A DNA stretch of 64,000 nt from Limisphaera sp. (GCA_025057755.1 JANWVC010000005.1:62001-126000), one strand, 5' to 3'; positions 1-10,092 are shown, counted from the stretch's first letter. Numbers and translations are program-made. The notes: a model not told the origin generated them from the letters alone.

Positions 1-2472
1 CCATGCTGTATTCCAGAAGATGCTTGAAAATCCCAACTTCACGGGTGCCTGCTCAAAATTGCGCAGGTTTGCCCCCGGCAGTGTCAATAAAACGCGCTCG
101 CCCGACATTAGCCTGGAGGCAAGGGTTGCGTCCCACCGATTTGTCATCCAAATCGACGCGGGAACAGGACTCGGGTCTGACGGATAGACCCACAGGTCCC
201 AGTCATTTTCGAATCGAACACGGCTTCGCGCCGCGCCGGTCGAAGCAGGCCGGCCTGAGATGGCCACCGCTAGTTGGTAGCGCGCCGGAGCCGGGACACT
301 CTGCAGTGGCCAGTGCACGGTCCCAAGGATTTGGCCGTTTCCGAGAGGCAGTTCTGTGCGGGTCCAACGCTCCCTTTGGAGAATGCGGCCGTGACGGTCC
401 TGGAGACGGGCCTCCACATGGACCTCTTGCAGCGCTGCGACGCCAAAGTGTGCGACTTCGACCTGGGCGGTGAGCGAGTCCCGGGTTGTAAACACACGCC
501 GAGGCAGACGAACCAAGGGAACGGTAGCGTTGCAGAAACGCCGATACTCCGCTGCGGTGACATAACCTTTTTCGGCCCAGAACGGATCTAGCACGCCGAC
601 AAGGGCCGTCCCTTGGCCGGGGAAGTCTCTGAGATCCAACAAGTGAAAGCCGCCCATGCCTGGCGTGCGCAAGGCTGTCTCGATCTCTTCCTTGTAGCAA
701 AGCACCTGGAGCCGCCCGCTGGCATGGAGAAAGTCTTGTGCAAGCTCATCCAAGCCGCTTGCTTTGAGACGGTCTTCAAAGATGTCGAAGTTCCGTGCCT
801 TGAGATAGCCGGTGTATTTCCGTCGTTCGGCGAGGTTGGGATAGACGCACCATTGGCCAATTTCGTGGCTGATGACCGGGACCGCCCGCTGCGCAATGAT
901 GTCGCGGTAATCGGTCAGCGTTTCAGGCGGCTGCGCATTGATGCGCGAGGTTAGACCTGCGCCCCAAGCCTGAATGCGTGGCGCAGCAATCACGTGAAAC
1001 TGGTTTTCCCGCAACTCGGGCCATCCGGAAGCGCTTGTCCAAAGGCGACGAGGGTCCCGTGCCTTGAAGTAACTTACATAGTGACGCAAATAAGCGCTGG
1101 CGTTGCGTCCGCCAGGTTCATTCCCCTGTGCCATGAAGAGGAAAGAAGGATGATTGCCGTAGGCACGTAGGATTCGCTCGGTTTCGTCCCATGACCAGGC
1201 GTCAACAGGTTTGCCATCACCCAGGGTAGTGGATTGGTTTGGCCAGCAGGTTTCCACCTGCAGGTAGAAACCTAGTTCGTCCGCTGCCTCGAAAGCAGCC
1301 TGGGGAGGGCACCATGAATGGAAGCGGAACAGATTCAGCCCATGTGCTTGGGCCACGCGAATGATGCGCCGCCACTCAGCGACGTCCGTGGGCGGATGTC
1401 CCGTGCGCGGAAAAATGGCGCACTCTAATGTACCACGGATGAACAGCGGCCGACCATTCAGTATGAATTGCGTGCCTGCGTTCGTGATTTCGCGGAGGCC
1501 GAATCGGATCGACCGACGATGCTGGATTTGTTGTCCCTCAAGCTGGCCTACAAGACGGGCCTCGAGATGCAAGAGCGCCGGTTGGAATTCATCCCACAAG
1601 GGCGCCTCAGCCCCGAGTGGTATGTGCGTTCGGACAATCCACTGGCGGGCGTTGAATTGGACAGGCACGGTCACTCGGACCGAATCATCCTTGGAACGCC
1701 AAACCGATTTGAATGTAACGCTTCCTTCAAAAGCGCGCCCTGCAGGATTGGTCAGGACCAGTTCCGTCCACGCGGACCGGTCAGTCACTCGCGGATACAG
1801 TTGAAGCTCTTCGATCCACACGGGCGGCAACGTTTGCAGCTCGATGCGGCCGACGATGCCATGCCAGTTGCCCTGCGTATGATCGCTGATTGCATGCGAG
1901 TTCTCGCCAATGTCAACAATCCGACGATTGTCCACCCGAATCGTCAACGTATGGCGGCCTGTTGGAAGGAAGCCCAAATCGTACTCGTGAGGCGTCGAAA
2001 GCGACCGGTTGGTGCCTAATAGACGATTGTTAAACCAGACCCGGGTCTCCCAGTGGGGCCGTTCCAAGATCAATCGCCCCCAACGACCCTGCCAACGATC
2101 GGGAATCCAAAAGTCGCGTTGATACCAAGCTGCGCCCACATAGTAGCGTTCCGGTTGAAGCCAGAAGGGAACCTTGATTTGTCCCGGGCGCCGATAAGCC
2201 TCGTATTCGGGTGCATCGAACCATGATCGGTCAAAAATGCTGCCCGTCCAGGGTGTGTTTGTGCCGACAGGCTCGCCTACTCCTTGAGCCGAGAGGTTGC
2301 CCGGTAACCGCACACGACCCGGTAAACGCTGTTGCCACCATGCACGGGTGAGTCCGACGTCCTCAGGGTCTGCCAAAAAGCGCCAGCGACCCCTCAAGTC
2401 CAGCGTTTCCGCAAACAGAGTGAGAGGCAGAAACAGGACACACGCGGACCAATACGTGATACTGAGTGACAT
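1..2472 (-). CDS. Secreted glycoside hydrolase family 2 protein (partial, cut by left edge)
   Basis: The minus strand is open from an ATG at 2472 to base 1, giving 824 residues with no stop in the window. It starts with a signal peptide (about residues 1-21, ending LFLPLTLFA). A beta-sandwich sugar-binding domain follows, then an immunoglobulin-like domain and a TIM barrel. In the barrel, E452 in GNEPGG is the likely acid/base and E537 in ISHEIGQW the likely nucleophile, as in beta-galactosidases, beta-mannosidases and beta-glucuronidases of GH2. A further beta domain follows the barrel before the edge. The protein probably hydrolyses plant-type oligosaccharides in the periplasm or outside the cell; the exact substrate cannot be read. 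The nearby polysaccharide lyase at 11.2-13.4 kb fits a saprophytic lifestyle. The C-terminus lies outside the window. Confidence 0.9.
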   Translation of the reverse strand, partial: MSLSITYWSACVLFLPLTLFAETLDLRGRWRFLADPEDVGLTRAWWQQRLPGRVRLPGNLSAQGVGEPVGTNTPWTGSIFDRSWFDAPEYEAYRRPGQIKVPFWLQPERYYVGAAWYQRDFWIPDRWQGRWGRLILERPHWETRVWFNNRLLGTNRSLSTPHEYDLGFLPTGRHTLTIRVDNRRIVDIGENSHAISDHTQGNWHGIVGRIELQTLPPVWIEELQLYPRVTDRSAWTELVLTNPAGRAFEGSVTFKSVWRSKDDSVRVTVPVQFNARQWIVRTHIPLGAEAPLWDEFQPALLHLEARLVGQLEGQQIQHRRSIRFGLREITNAGTQFILNGRPLFIRGTLECAIFPRTGHPPTDVAEWRRIIRVAQAHGLNLFRFHSWCPPQAAFEAADELGFYLQVETCWPNQSTTLGDGKPVDAWSWDETERILRAYGNHPSFLFMAQGNEPGGRNASAYLRHYVSYFKARDPRRLWTSASGWPELRENQFHVIAAPRIQAWGAGLTSRINAQPPETLTDYRDIIAQRAVPVISHEIGQWCVYPNLAERRKYTGYLKARNFDIFEDRLKASGLDELAQDFLHASGRLQVLCYKEEIETALRTPGMGGFHLLDLRDFPGQGTALVGVLDPFWAEKGYVTAAEYRRFCNATVPLVRLPRRVFTTRDSLTAQVEVAHFGVAALQEVHVEARLQDRHGRILQRERWTRTELPLGNGQILGTVHWPLQSVPAPARYQLAVAISGRPASTGAARSRVRFENDWDLWVYPSDPSPVPASIWMTNRWDATLASRLMSGERVLLTLPGANLRNFEQAPVKLGFSSIFWNTAW

Positions 2473-2731
2473 AAGCCAAACGCTGACAAAGCCGGAGGTG
2501 GGTTCTCAAATGATTCACTGCATCCAGATCGGTACGTGGTTGGGGAATTCAGCCCGATCCGATCGGGGCCGTGGCGCGAAAGGTTACGAACCCTAAATTT
2601 AGCATCTCTGATATGACAAAGACAGGCGTGGTGAGTGATGGTTGCTTGATGAAATAAGGGGCAGGTTTTCGTTGCACGGCTTGCGTCTAGTGTCTTGCGT
2701 CCGCGTGCATTGGAAAGGCCGCATTGAGCCA

Positions 2732-2763
2732 TAAAAAGGCGCCGCTGACGCCCGACGCGCCTC
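2732..2763 (-). terminator. Intrinsic terminator after the nucleotidyltransferase gene
   Basis: Read on the minus strand, AGGCGC (2762-2757) and GCGCCT (2742-2737) form a stem of six pairs. It is followed directly by a run of five T (2737-2733). The stem starts 8 bases after the stop codon at 2770, where an intrinsic terminator for that gene would be expected. The loop is 14 bases, slightly long. Confidence 0.65.
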
Positions 2764-2769
2764 GGCGGG

Positions 2770-3528
2770 TTACGCTTGTTGCAGGTTGAGAGCATGGAAA
2801 ATGCGGTCGGCTTCTTCAAGGGTTTCGCGGGAGCCGATGTCGAACCACAGACCAGGCACACGCCAAGTGTAGAACGCAACACGTGGGTACATCCATTGGA
2901 CCAATCGTCCGGGCTGATCGGGATTATTGCCCTCAGCGATATATTGCCGGATCCGTGGTAACGTGTGACGTGGATAGTAATACAAGGCGATGCCCGTTAC
3001 CGTGCTGCGCGGATGGGCAGGTTTTTCCTCAAAATAGGTGATCCGGCCATCTTGGTCAGTTTCGATCGCGTTGTACTTCTTGATCTGCTCGAGATTCCCC
3101 ACATCGTACACGCCCAAAACTGGCGCGCTGCGTTTTCGGCAATAGTCTTCAAAACCCTCGAGCGGCTGGCTGAAGAGATTGTCTCCGGCTATGACCACCA
3201 GGTCGTCCTCTACCGCTTGCGTTTCCAGGACAAAGTGAATGTCTCCAATGGCACCCCGCTTGTTGGCATCGTCCGTGGTACCGTCGTTGACAATGGTACA
3301 AGGAAATGGGGTCCGCGTTGCCCACGTCTGCCGCCAGCTTTCAAACTGATCGGCGAACCGTGCGTTGGTCACAATATAGGCATGTTCGATACCCCGCACC
3401 GGCGCCAGGGCCCGGAGCACATGGTTCAGCATGGGTTGTCCCCCCACGGTGAGAAGCGGCTTGGGCCGATGTAACGTCAGGGGATACAACCGCGTGGCAT
3501 AACCCGCCGCCAACACAATCAGTTTCAT
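2770..3528 (-). CDS. Sugar-phosphate nucleotidyltransferase
   Basis: This 252-residue protein of the NTP_transferase fold should transfer a nucleotidyl group to a sugar-1-phosphate, making an NDP-sugar in the cytoplasm. The N-terminus MKLIVLAAGYATRLYPLT is the nucleotide-binding signature, followed by RPKPLL (sugar/phosphate contacts). VVIAGDNLF carries the metal-binding Asp, and FEEKP plus WFDIGS are further family blocks. The length matches short glucose-1-phosphate thymidylyl- or guanylyltransferase-like enzymes without a C-terminal left-handed helix. The actual NTP and sugar are not determined. It stands alone on the minus strand, with a terminator behind it and about 460 bases ahead of it, and may feed the polysaccharide locus 24 kb away (inference). 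Confidence 0.88.
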   Translation of the reverse strand: MKLIVLAAGYATRLYPLTLHRPKPLLTVGGQPMLNHVLRALAPVRGIEHAYIVTNARFADQFESWRQTWATRTPFPCTIVNDGTTDDANKRGAIGDIHFVLETQAVEDDLVVIAGDNLFSQPLEGFEDYCRKRSAPVLGVYDVGNLEQIKKYNAIETDQDGRITYFEEKPAHPRSTVTGIALYYYPRHTLPRIRQYIAEGNNPDQPGRLVQWMYPRVAFYTWRVPGLWFDIGSRETLEEADRIFHALNLQQA

Positions 3529-3933
3529 ACCCGCCCATTGGAACGAGGATGCCCGCGCCGGATCAACTGCAAATCAGCCGATCCACTGCTCCCCTCAGTT
3601 AGGGCCACATGGTTGACCGATTGATTCTGGGGGAACAGGGCCGAAAGCAGACCAAGAGAGGGACTCCCGGGGAGCGATTACGCCTGCGACATGGCCATGT
3701 GCATCGAAGGGGAGCCAGAGTAGCTCCAAAATGGCAAAAGGGGCCACTCCGACTTTGTCAATGCCGGACCCGGCCTGTGCGGATTCCGACAGCAGAGTAG
3801 GAAAGAGGATCCCCCTCTTGAACAAATGGTATTATACGGGGCCTTCTGTTTAGGGCTTCGAATGGAAGCAGCAAACCGCTTGCACATTTTAGTTCGCACT
3901 GGTGCCATGAGCGTGCCGCCTTCCAAGGGGCTT
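3529..3933. other. Intergenic region between divergent genes, no gene seen
   Basis: About 400 bases lie between the minus-strand nucleotidyltransferase and the plus-strand histidine kinase. Both start here, so promoters for both should lie in this stretch. A TATTAT hexamer at 3830-3835 could be a -10 box for the kinase, but I find no -35 partner at proper spacing. Short open frames here lack family features. Confidence 0.4.
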
Positions 3934-3973
3934 CAACCTTGTCACAGGGTTGAACGCCGAGTTAGGCTCGGCG
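3934..3973 (+). promoter_or_regulatory. Two adjacent hairpins just upstream of the giant histidine kinase gene
   Basis: Hairpin 1 pairs CAACCTT (3934-3940) with AGGGTTG (3946-3952) around the loop GTCAC. Hairpin 2 pairs CGCCGAG (3955-3961) with CTCGGCG (3967-3973) around TTAGG. They lie 19 bases before the ATG at 3993, so the ribosome-binding region sits directly behind them. They could be a leader attenuator, a protein-binding site or chance. No T-run follows, so this is not a simple terminator. Confidence 0.35.
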
Positions 3974-3992
3974 AACTGTCAAAAAAGCTCAT

Positions 3993-6900
3993 ATGAAAAC
4001 ACCGGTGCTCTTGCGGGGTTTGATGATCGTCACCGGCGCGGTGGTTCTGGGCGGGGCTTGGTGGTTGAGCCAACAGCAAAGGACCATTCTGCGAGAGCGG
4101 GCTGAGGAAACCATCGCCACCGTCGTCGAATTGAAGGTGCGCCAAGTTGCGGCTTGGGCCGGGGAGCGGATCGCCGACGGCGCCTTGTACCGCGAAAGTC
4201 CCTCACTGGCGGTGGCTTTTGCCCAATGGATGGCCGATCCCCAGCCGGAACGAGCTGAGGCCTTGCAGCGCCGACTCCAGCGCCGGCTACGGGCAGATTC
4301 GTACCGCCAAGCGTTGATGGTGGACAGCAACGCCGTGGTGCGCTTGACGGCTGATGGGCCAGTCCCGTCGCTGCCGATGGAATTGTCGCTGGTGTTGACC
4401 AACGTTTTGCGCACAGGCGAAGTGACCCTGACGGACCTGTTTCGCTGGGGGGATGATCCCACACCGAATTTCGGCGTCGTAGCTCCCTTGGTGTCCCAAG
4501 AAGGGGCTGACCGACCGATCGTAGGACTGGTGGCTTTGATCGGACGAGCTTGGGATGCCTTGGAGCCTTTGCTGGCCTTCTGGCCTTTACCCTCCAAGAG
4601 TGCCGAAACCCTGTTGTTGGAACGTCAGGGCGAGGATGTGGTTGTGTTGAACGAAGCTCGTCATTGGCGCGGGATGGCCCTGCGGCATCGCATACCTTTG
4701 AGCGCAAGCGAGCTCGTGGAAGTCCGCGCGACTAAGGGTCAGCGCGGCCTGTTGGAAGGTCGTGACTACCGAGGCGTTGAAGTCATGGGCCTGGCCAGTC
4801 CTGTGCCCGGCCTGCCCTGGGTGTTGTTGAGTAAGATCGACCAAGCGGAGGTGTACGCCGCAGCTCGTCTCCGCGCCGGTTTCATCTGGGCTGGAGCCTT
4901 AGCCTTGCTTGCCCTGACTGCCCTTGGGTGGCGCCTTGCGACGTTGCGAGTCGAGGCCAGTCGGTTGCAGGAACGTCTGGAGGCTGAGCAAGCCCGACGC
5001 CGCCTGGAGGAGCGGTATCGGGTCACTCTGGCCAGCATTGGGGATGCTGTCATTGTTGCCGATGCCCAAGGCTGTGTCGAATACCTGAATCCCACTGCAG
5101 AGTCTTTAACCGGCTGGCCGCAGGACGAGGCGAAAGGCAAACCGCTCAACAGGGTATTTCACATTATTAACGAGCGGAGCCGCGAGTTGGTAGAGAGTCC
5201 CTTTCAGCGGGTCGTCCGCGAGGGCCGTGTGGTGGGGCTGGCAAATCACACGATTTTGATCACGCGCGACGGGCGGGAGATTCCCATCGCTGACAGCGGG
5301 GCGCCCATCCGCGACGAATCGGGCCGGATTACGGGTGTCGTCTTGGTTTTTAGGGACCAGACGGAAGTGCGCAAGGCCCAACAATTGTTAGCAGAAGCGC
5401 TGGCAATGAATGAGGCCATCGTGGCCACGTTGCGCCATGCGTTGCTCGTTTTGGATGAACGCAAGTGCGTGGTGTCTGCCAATCGGGCGTTTTTTCAAAT
5501 GTATGGCCAGGAGCCGGGCACCATTGTAGGTCAACCGTTAGCAGCTTTGTGGGGCGGTCAACTGGATCGGACCGAACTGGCTGCATTGTTTGAGCCAGCG
5601 GCGGCGGCCGACGATCGACTGGAGGATCGGGAATTCATCATTCACCTTCCGGCGCAAGGCCGACGGATCTTGCGCGTCAATGCGCGTCGGCTGCAGGGCG
5701 AGGCCCGCATGACCCGGATGGTTCTAGTAGCATTGGAGGATGTCACCGAGCGGGTCCAAGCCCGCGAGGCGCTACAGGAAAATCTGCGTCAAATGAACCT
5801 GTTGCTAGCCAACTTGCAGGGCATGGTGTACCGGTGCACGAATGAACCGGACTGGCCCATGGTGTTCGTCAGCGAAGGTTGTCGCGAATTGACGGGTTAT
5901 TCAGCAGAGGCGCTGACTCAGGGAACGCCTCGGTATGGAAACCTCATCTTGGCTGAGGATCGGCCGGCGGTCTGGAGTATTGTGCAGTCGGCTCTGGCTC
6001 TGCGCGAACCCTTCGAGCTGACCTACCGCATTCAGCGAGCCGATGGCCAAGTGCGCTGGGTATGGGAACGGGGGCAGGGCGTCTTCGATGAGACAGGCCA
6101 GCTTCGGTTCTTGGAGGGTTTCATTGCCGACGTTACCCCACGGAAACAGGCCGAAGAGGCCCTGTTCCAAAGCCGGGAACGATTGCGTATCACGCTGGAA
6201 AGCATCGGAGACGCCGTTCTCAGCACCGACGCCGACGGACGGGTGGAGTATCTCAATCCGGTAGCAGAGCAATTGACCGGATGGAAGCATGAGGAGGCTC
6301 AGGGCAAACCGTTGTCCGCGGTCTTTCGCATTGCTAATGAGTTCACGCGGCAGCCGGTGGAAAACCCCGTAGAACGTGTTCTACGAGAGGGCAAGATTGT
6401 GGGTTTGGCCAACCACACTCTGTTGTTGAGCCGGGATGGTCGGGAAATTCCCATTGCCGACAGCGCTGCGCCCATTCGGGATGCCGAAGGCAGGCTGCGC
6501 GGTGTGGTCTTGGTCTTCCGCGATCAAACGGCCGAGCGCGCGGCGCGCCGTGCAGTCGAGGAAAGCGAGGCCCGCTTCCAATCCTTGTTTGCAGGCGCCT
6601 CCGAAATGATTGCCTTGCATCGCTTGGAATTCGATGCCAAGGGCCATCCCGTGGACTACCGGCTGCTGGACGTTAACCCGTCTTATGAACGGATTATGGG
6701 CCGGAAACGCGAAGCGGTCCGAGGACGGCTGGCCAGCGAGGTGTACGGTTCCAATCCCCCACCTTTTCTCGAGACCTTTGCCCGCGTGGCCGTCACTGGA
6801 GAGCCGTATCGGTTTGAAATGTGGTGGGAACCAACCCAAAGGCTCTTTGACGTCTCAGTTGCACCCTTTGGACCGGGCGGGTTTGCAACCTTGGCCGCCG

Positions 6901-9900
6901 ATATCACAGACCGGAAACGAGCGGAAGAGGCGTTGCGGGCCAGCGAGGAGCGTTTTCGTAGCCTCTCGGAGAATGCCCTGATTGGCATTTGCCTCTATGA
7001 CGCCGAGCGATTCCACTATGTCAATCCTGCAATGGCAGGTCTCTTTGGCCATGCCCGTGAAGAAATGACTCGTTCGCTGAGTCCGCTCGACCTGATTCAT
7101 TCTGAGGACCGCCCGGTCGCAGAACGGCATATTCAGCAGTTGCTCAAAGGGCAGATACGAACGGTTCGGTACCGGTTCCGAGGACAACGGGCCGATGGGT
7201 CCACGATGTATTTGGAAGTTCACGGATCGGCGGTGGAGCATCAAGGGCATCTCGTCGTCCTCAGTTCGCTGGTGGACATCACCGAACGCCAGCATTGGGA
7301 AGAAAAGCTGGCTTCCGAACGAGCACTTCTGCGTACGTTGGTAGATCATCTACCTGTGTCCCTTTACCTAAAGGACACGCAAGGTCGGAAAACGCTGCTG
7401 AACCCCATTGACCGTCAACTTTTGGGTATCACCAGGGAGGAGGAGGCTTTGGGCAAAACCGACTTCGAATTTTTCCCGCCGGATCAGGCGGCGGCCTTCT
7501 GGGAGGACGATCAACGCGTGCTCCGCACTGGCCAGCCAGTCCTCAATCGGGAGGAACGGCTCACGCGTCCCGACGGTACGGAGGTTTGGTTGTTGACTTC
7601 AAAAGTGCCCCTGCGAGATGCACAAGGTCGCGTCGTCGGTTTGGCCGGCATCGGGTTGGACATCACCGAACTGAAACGCGCTCGAGACCAGTTGACAGCG
7701 GAGCGGACCTTGATGCGCACGTTGCTTAACACGCTACCGCTTGCAGTATATGCCAAGGATATCACGGGCCGAAAAACACTCACCAACCCGGTGGACCTTT
7801 GGTTTATGGGCGCTGCCTCGGAGCAGGAAGTTCTCGGCAAGAGCGACTTTGACTTTTACCCGCCGGAGCAGGCCGAGGTGTTTGCTGCCGAGGATCGTCA
7901 GGTGCTGGAAAGCGGCCAACCTATTTTGGGACGCGAGGACCGGGTGACCTTACGAGATGGACGTGAGGCATGGCTGCTTACTTACAAAGTGCCCTTGCGC
8001 GATACGCGAGGTCGCATCATCGGTCTGGCCGGTTGCGGCCTTGATATCACAGACCGGAAAAAAGCGGAGGAGGCATTGGCTCGAGAGCGAACTTTGCTGC
8101 GTACCATCGTCAACACCGTTCCCATGGTGGTGTATGCCAAGGACCTGGAGGGCCGCAAGACACTCACCAATCCGATGGACCTTCATTACATGGGCGCTCA
8201 AGCGGAGGAAGAAGTCTTGGGCAAAACCGACTATGACTTTTATCCGCCGGAGCAGGCCGCCATCTTTGTTGCCGAAGACCGGCGTGTGATCGAAAGTGGT
8301 CAACCGATTTTGAACCTCGAGGAGCGCGTGATCCTCCGAGACGGCAGGGTGGCATGGAAAATCTCTTCCAAAGTGCCACTCCGGGATCAAGCCGGGAGAA
8401 TCGTCGGACTTTGCGGGTGTGGACTGGATATCACGGAATGGAAACGCGCGGAGGCTCAACTGCGCGAACAGGCTGCATGGTTAGACGCAGCCAATGATGC
8501 CATCGTGGTGTGGACATTGGATCGCCGCATTCGGTACTGTAACACGTCGGCTTGCCGATTGTTGGACGGGAATCGGGAAGATGTCGTGGGTCGTCGATTG
8601 GAAGAACTGCCCGAATTGGTTTTCCCGGGCCTGGCTGAGGCGGAGGAAACCGTTCGGCGCCAAGGCGAGTGGACCGGCGAAATCCGCATGCCCCGATCCA
8701 CGGGCGGTGAACGCGTGATTCTGGCCCGTTGGACGCTTTTCCACGGCTCGCCAGAAAGCGAACCGCAAATCCTGGCCATCTTGACTGACATCACCGAGCA
8801 CAAGCAGATTGAGGCCCAATTCCTTCACGCGCAACGAATGCAAGGCATCGGCGCCCTGGCCGGCGGGATCGCACATGATCTCAACAACCTGCTGGCTCCC
8901 ATCTTAATGGCAGCGCCCTTGTTACGGGAAAGCACGGACGATCCCGAAGCCCGGGCCATGTTGGAAACCATTGAGCAATGTGCGCAACGCGGTGCCGACA
9001 TTATCCGGCAGTTGCTCACCTTCGCGCGAGGCACGCCGGGCACACGCGTCCCGGTGCCCATTCGCCATCTTTTGCGGGACATGGACAAAATCATTCGCGA
9101 GACCTTCCCGCGCAACATACAACCGGATCTGCATGCCCCACGTGAACTGTGGTCAGTCCTCGGAGATCCCACACAACTCCATCAAGCCTTGATGAACCTC
9201 TGCGTGAATGCCCGCGATGCCATGCCGCACGGAGGGATCCTGCGGCTCGCAGCGGAGAACGTATTCGTGGATGAAACCTTTGCTGCTCTGGATCCGGAAG
9301 CGAAGCCCGGGCCCTATGTGTGTGTGACCGTCACAGACACGGGTACCGGGATCCCGGAAGAAATCCGGGAGCGAATCTTTGATCCCTTCTTCACCACTAA
9401 GGAAATTGGCAAAGGCACCGGATTGGGCTTACCCACCGTGCTCGGAATCGTGCGCGGCCATAATGGCTTCATTCGGTTCAAAAGCATCGTAGGGCAGGGG
9501 ACAACCTTCGAAATATACCTCCCGGCCGCACAGGTCGAAACTCGGCCAGAGGCACCGACCGAGCCTACTCTGCCGCCTCATGCGCAAGGCGAATGGGTCT
9601 TGGTCGTAGATGACGAGGCCGGCGTGCGGGATATGTTGAGGCGCGCCCTTGAGAAGCACGGTTATAACGTGCTGATGGCGTCCGAGGGACATGACGCGCT
9701 TGTCCTTTTTGAACGCCATGCAAGCCAGGTCCGCGCCGTGCTAACCGATATGCTGATGCCGGGCATGGACGGACCCACCTTGGTGCAGGAGTTGCGCCGT
9801 CGCGGCGTCACCGTGCCCATCTTGGGGATGACGGGTGTGGCCGAACGGGTGGCCATGGCCACCTTGCAATCCTTGCACCTGGAAACCTTATTGACCAAAC

Positions 9901-9995
9901 CGTTTCCAACGCGGGAACTGCTCTGGGTCTTGCACCGGATCCTGTGTCGCGCGCACTCGGATCCATCGAGCGAGAGATCGGATACGAATATCTGA
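3993..9995 (+). CDS. Giant hybrid sensor histidine kinase with about ten PAS domains
   Basis: The protein has 2000 residues. A membrane segment (about 7-25), a periplasmic sensor region to about 294 and a second membrane segment (295-316) come first. About ten PAS modules follow in the cytoplasm (about 341-1600), many ending in the DITERK-type PAC motif. PAS 1 (about 341-455) and PAS 4 (about 731-848) are near copies (shared ASIGDAV/ESIGDAV and GLANHT), and PAS 7, 8 and 9 are a tandem triplicate (shared YAKD, GRKTL and FYPPEQA). The kinase core has H1628 in GGIAHDLNN, an N-box NLCVNARDAMP, G-boxes DTGTGIPE and GTGLGL, and FDPFFTTK. A receiver domain ends the protein, with acidic D1873/D1874, phosphoacceptor D1919 in TDMLMPGMDG and Lys in TKPF. 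It should autophosphorylate and pass phosphate to its own receiver. No response regulator or output gene is adjacent. The ATG at 3993 gives the N-terminal membrane segment. Confidence 0.93.
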   Translation: MKTPVLLRGLMIVTGAVVLGGAWWLSQQQRTILRERAEETIATVVELKVRQVAAWAGERIADGALYRESPSLAVAFAQWMADPQPERAEALQRRLQRRLRADSYRQALMVDSNAVVRLTADGPVPSLPMELSLVLTNVLRTGEVTLTDLFRWGDDPTPNFGVVAPLVSQEGADRPIVGLVALIGRAWDALEPLLAFWPLPSKSAETLLLERQGEDVVVLNEARHWRGMALRHRIPLSASELVEVRATKGQRGLLEGRDYRGVEVMGLASPVPGLPWVLLSKIDQAEVYAAARLRAGFIWAGALALLALTALGWRLATLRVEASRLQERLEAEQARRRLEERYRVTLASIGDAVIVADAQGCVEYLNPTAESLTGWPQDEAKGKPLNRVFHIINERSRELVESPFQRVVREGRVVGLANHTILITRDGREIPIADSGAPIRDESGRITGVVLVFRDQTEVRKAQQLLAEALAMNEAIVATLRHALLVLDERKCVVSANRAFFQMYGQEPGTIVGQPLAALWGGQLDRTELAALFEPAAAADDRLEDREFIIHLPAQGRRILRVNARRLQGEARMTRMVLVALEDVTERVQAREALQENLRQMNLLLANLQGMVYRCTNEPDWPMVFVSEGCRELTGYSAEALTQGTPRYGNLILAEDRPAVWSIVQSALALREPFELTYRIQRADGQVRWVWERGQGVFDETGQLRFLEGFIADVTPRKQAEEALFQSRERLRITLESIGDAVLSTDADGRVEYLNPVAEQLTGWKHEEAQGKPLSAVFRIANEFTRQPVENPVERVLREGKIVGLANHTLLLSRDGREIPIADSAAPIRDAEGRLRGVVLVFRDQTAERAARRAVEESEARFQSLFAGASEMIALHRLEFDAKGHPVDYRLLDVNPSYERIMGRKREAVRGRLASEVYGSNPPPFLETFARVAVTGEPYRFEMWWEPTQRLFDVSVAPFGPGGFATLAADITDRKRAEEALRASEERFRSLSENALIGICLYDAERFHYVNPAMAGLFGHAREEMTRSLSPLDLIHSEDRPVAERHIQQLLKGQIRTVRYRFRGQRADGSTMYLEVHGSAVEHQGHLVVLSSLVDITERQHWEEKLASERALLRTLVDHLPVSLYLKDTQGRKTLLNPIDRQLLGITREEEALGKTDFEFFPPDQAAAFWEDDQRVLRTGQPVLNREERLTRPDGTEVWLLTSKVPLRDAQGRVVGLAGIGLDITELKRARDQLTAERTLMRTLLNTLPLAVYAKDITGRKTLTNPVDLWFMGAASEQEVLGKSDFDFYPPEQAEVFAAEDRQVLESGQPILGREDRVTLRDGREAWLLTYKVPLRDTRGRIIGLAGCGLDITDRKKAEEALARERTLLRTIVNTVPMVVYAKDLEGRKTLTNPMDLHYMGAQAEEEVLGKTDYDFYPPEQAAIFVAEDRRVIESGQPILNLEERVILRDGRVAWKISSKVPLRDQAGRIVGLCGCGLDITEWKRAEAQLREQAAWLDAANDAIVVWTLDRRIRYCNTSACRLLDGNREDVVGRRLEELPELVFPGLAEAEETVRRQGEWTGEIRMPRSTGGERVILARWTLFHGSPESEPQILAILTDITEHKQIEAQFLHAQRMQGIGALAGGIAHDLNNLLAPILMAAPLLRESTDDPEARAMLETIEQCAQRGADIIRQLLTFARGTPGTRVPVPIRHLLRDMDKIIRETFPRNIQPDLHAPRELWSVLGDPTQLHQALMNLCVNARDAMPHGGILRLAAENVFVDETFAALDPEAKPGPYVCVTVTDTGTGIPEEIRERIFDPFFTTKEIGKGTGLGLPTVLGIVRGHNGFIRFKSIVGQGTTFEIYLPAAQVETRPEAPTEPTLPPHAQGEWVLVVDDEAGVRDMLRRALEKHGYNVLMASEGHDALVLFERHASQVRAVLTDMLMPGMDGPTLVQELRRRGVTVPILGMTGVAERVAMATLQSLHLETLLTKPFPTRELLWVLHRILCRAHSDPSSERSDTNI

Positions 9996-10092
9996 GCACC
10001 TGCGAAACGCCGGGTGACTCACACTTGAGCGGAGGCCTTACCCCCCGGCAAGCGCGATTTGCCTCCACAACGGGTAGAACTATCTTCCTCCC

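Noticed and set aside
203..700. Open frames on both strands in the first 1 kb
   Set aside because: They overlap the GH2 frame on the minus strand, which has clear catalytic motifs; the others have no family features.
2394..2882. Minus-strand frame of about 162 codons
   Set aside because: It overlaps the GH2 N-terminus, the terminator and the end of the nucleotidyltransferase, and its product has no recognisable motif.
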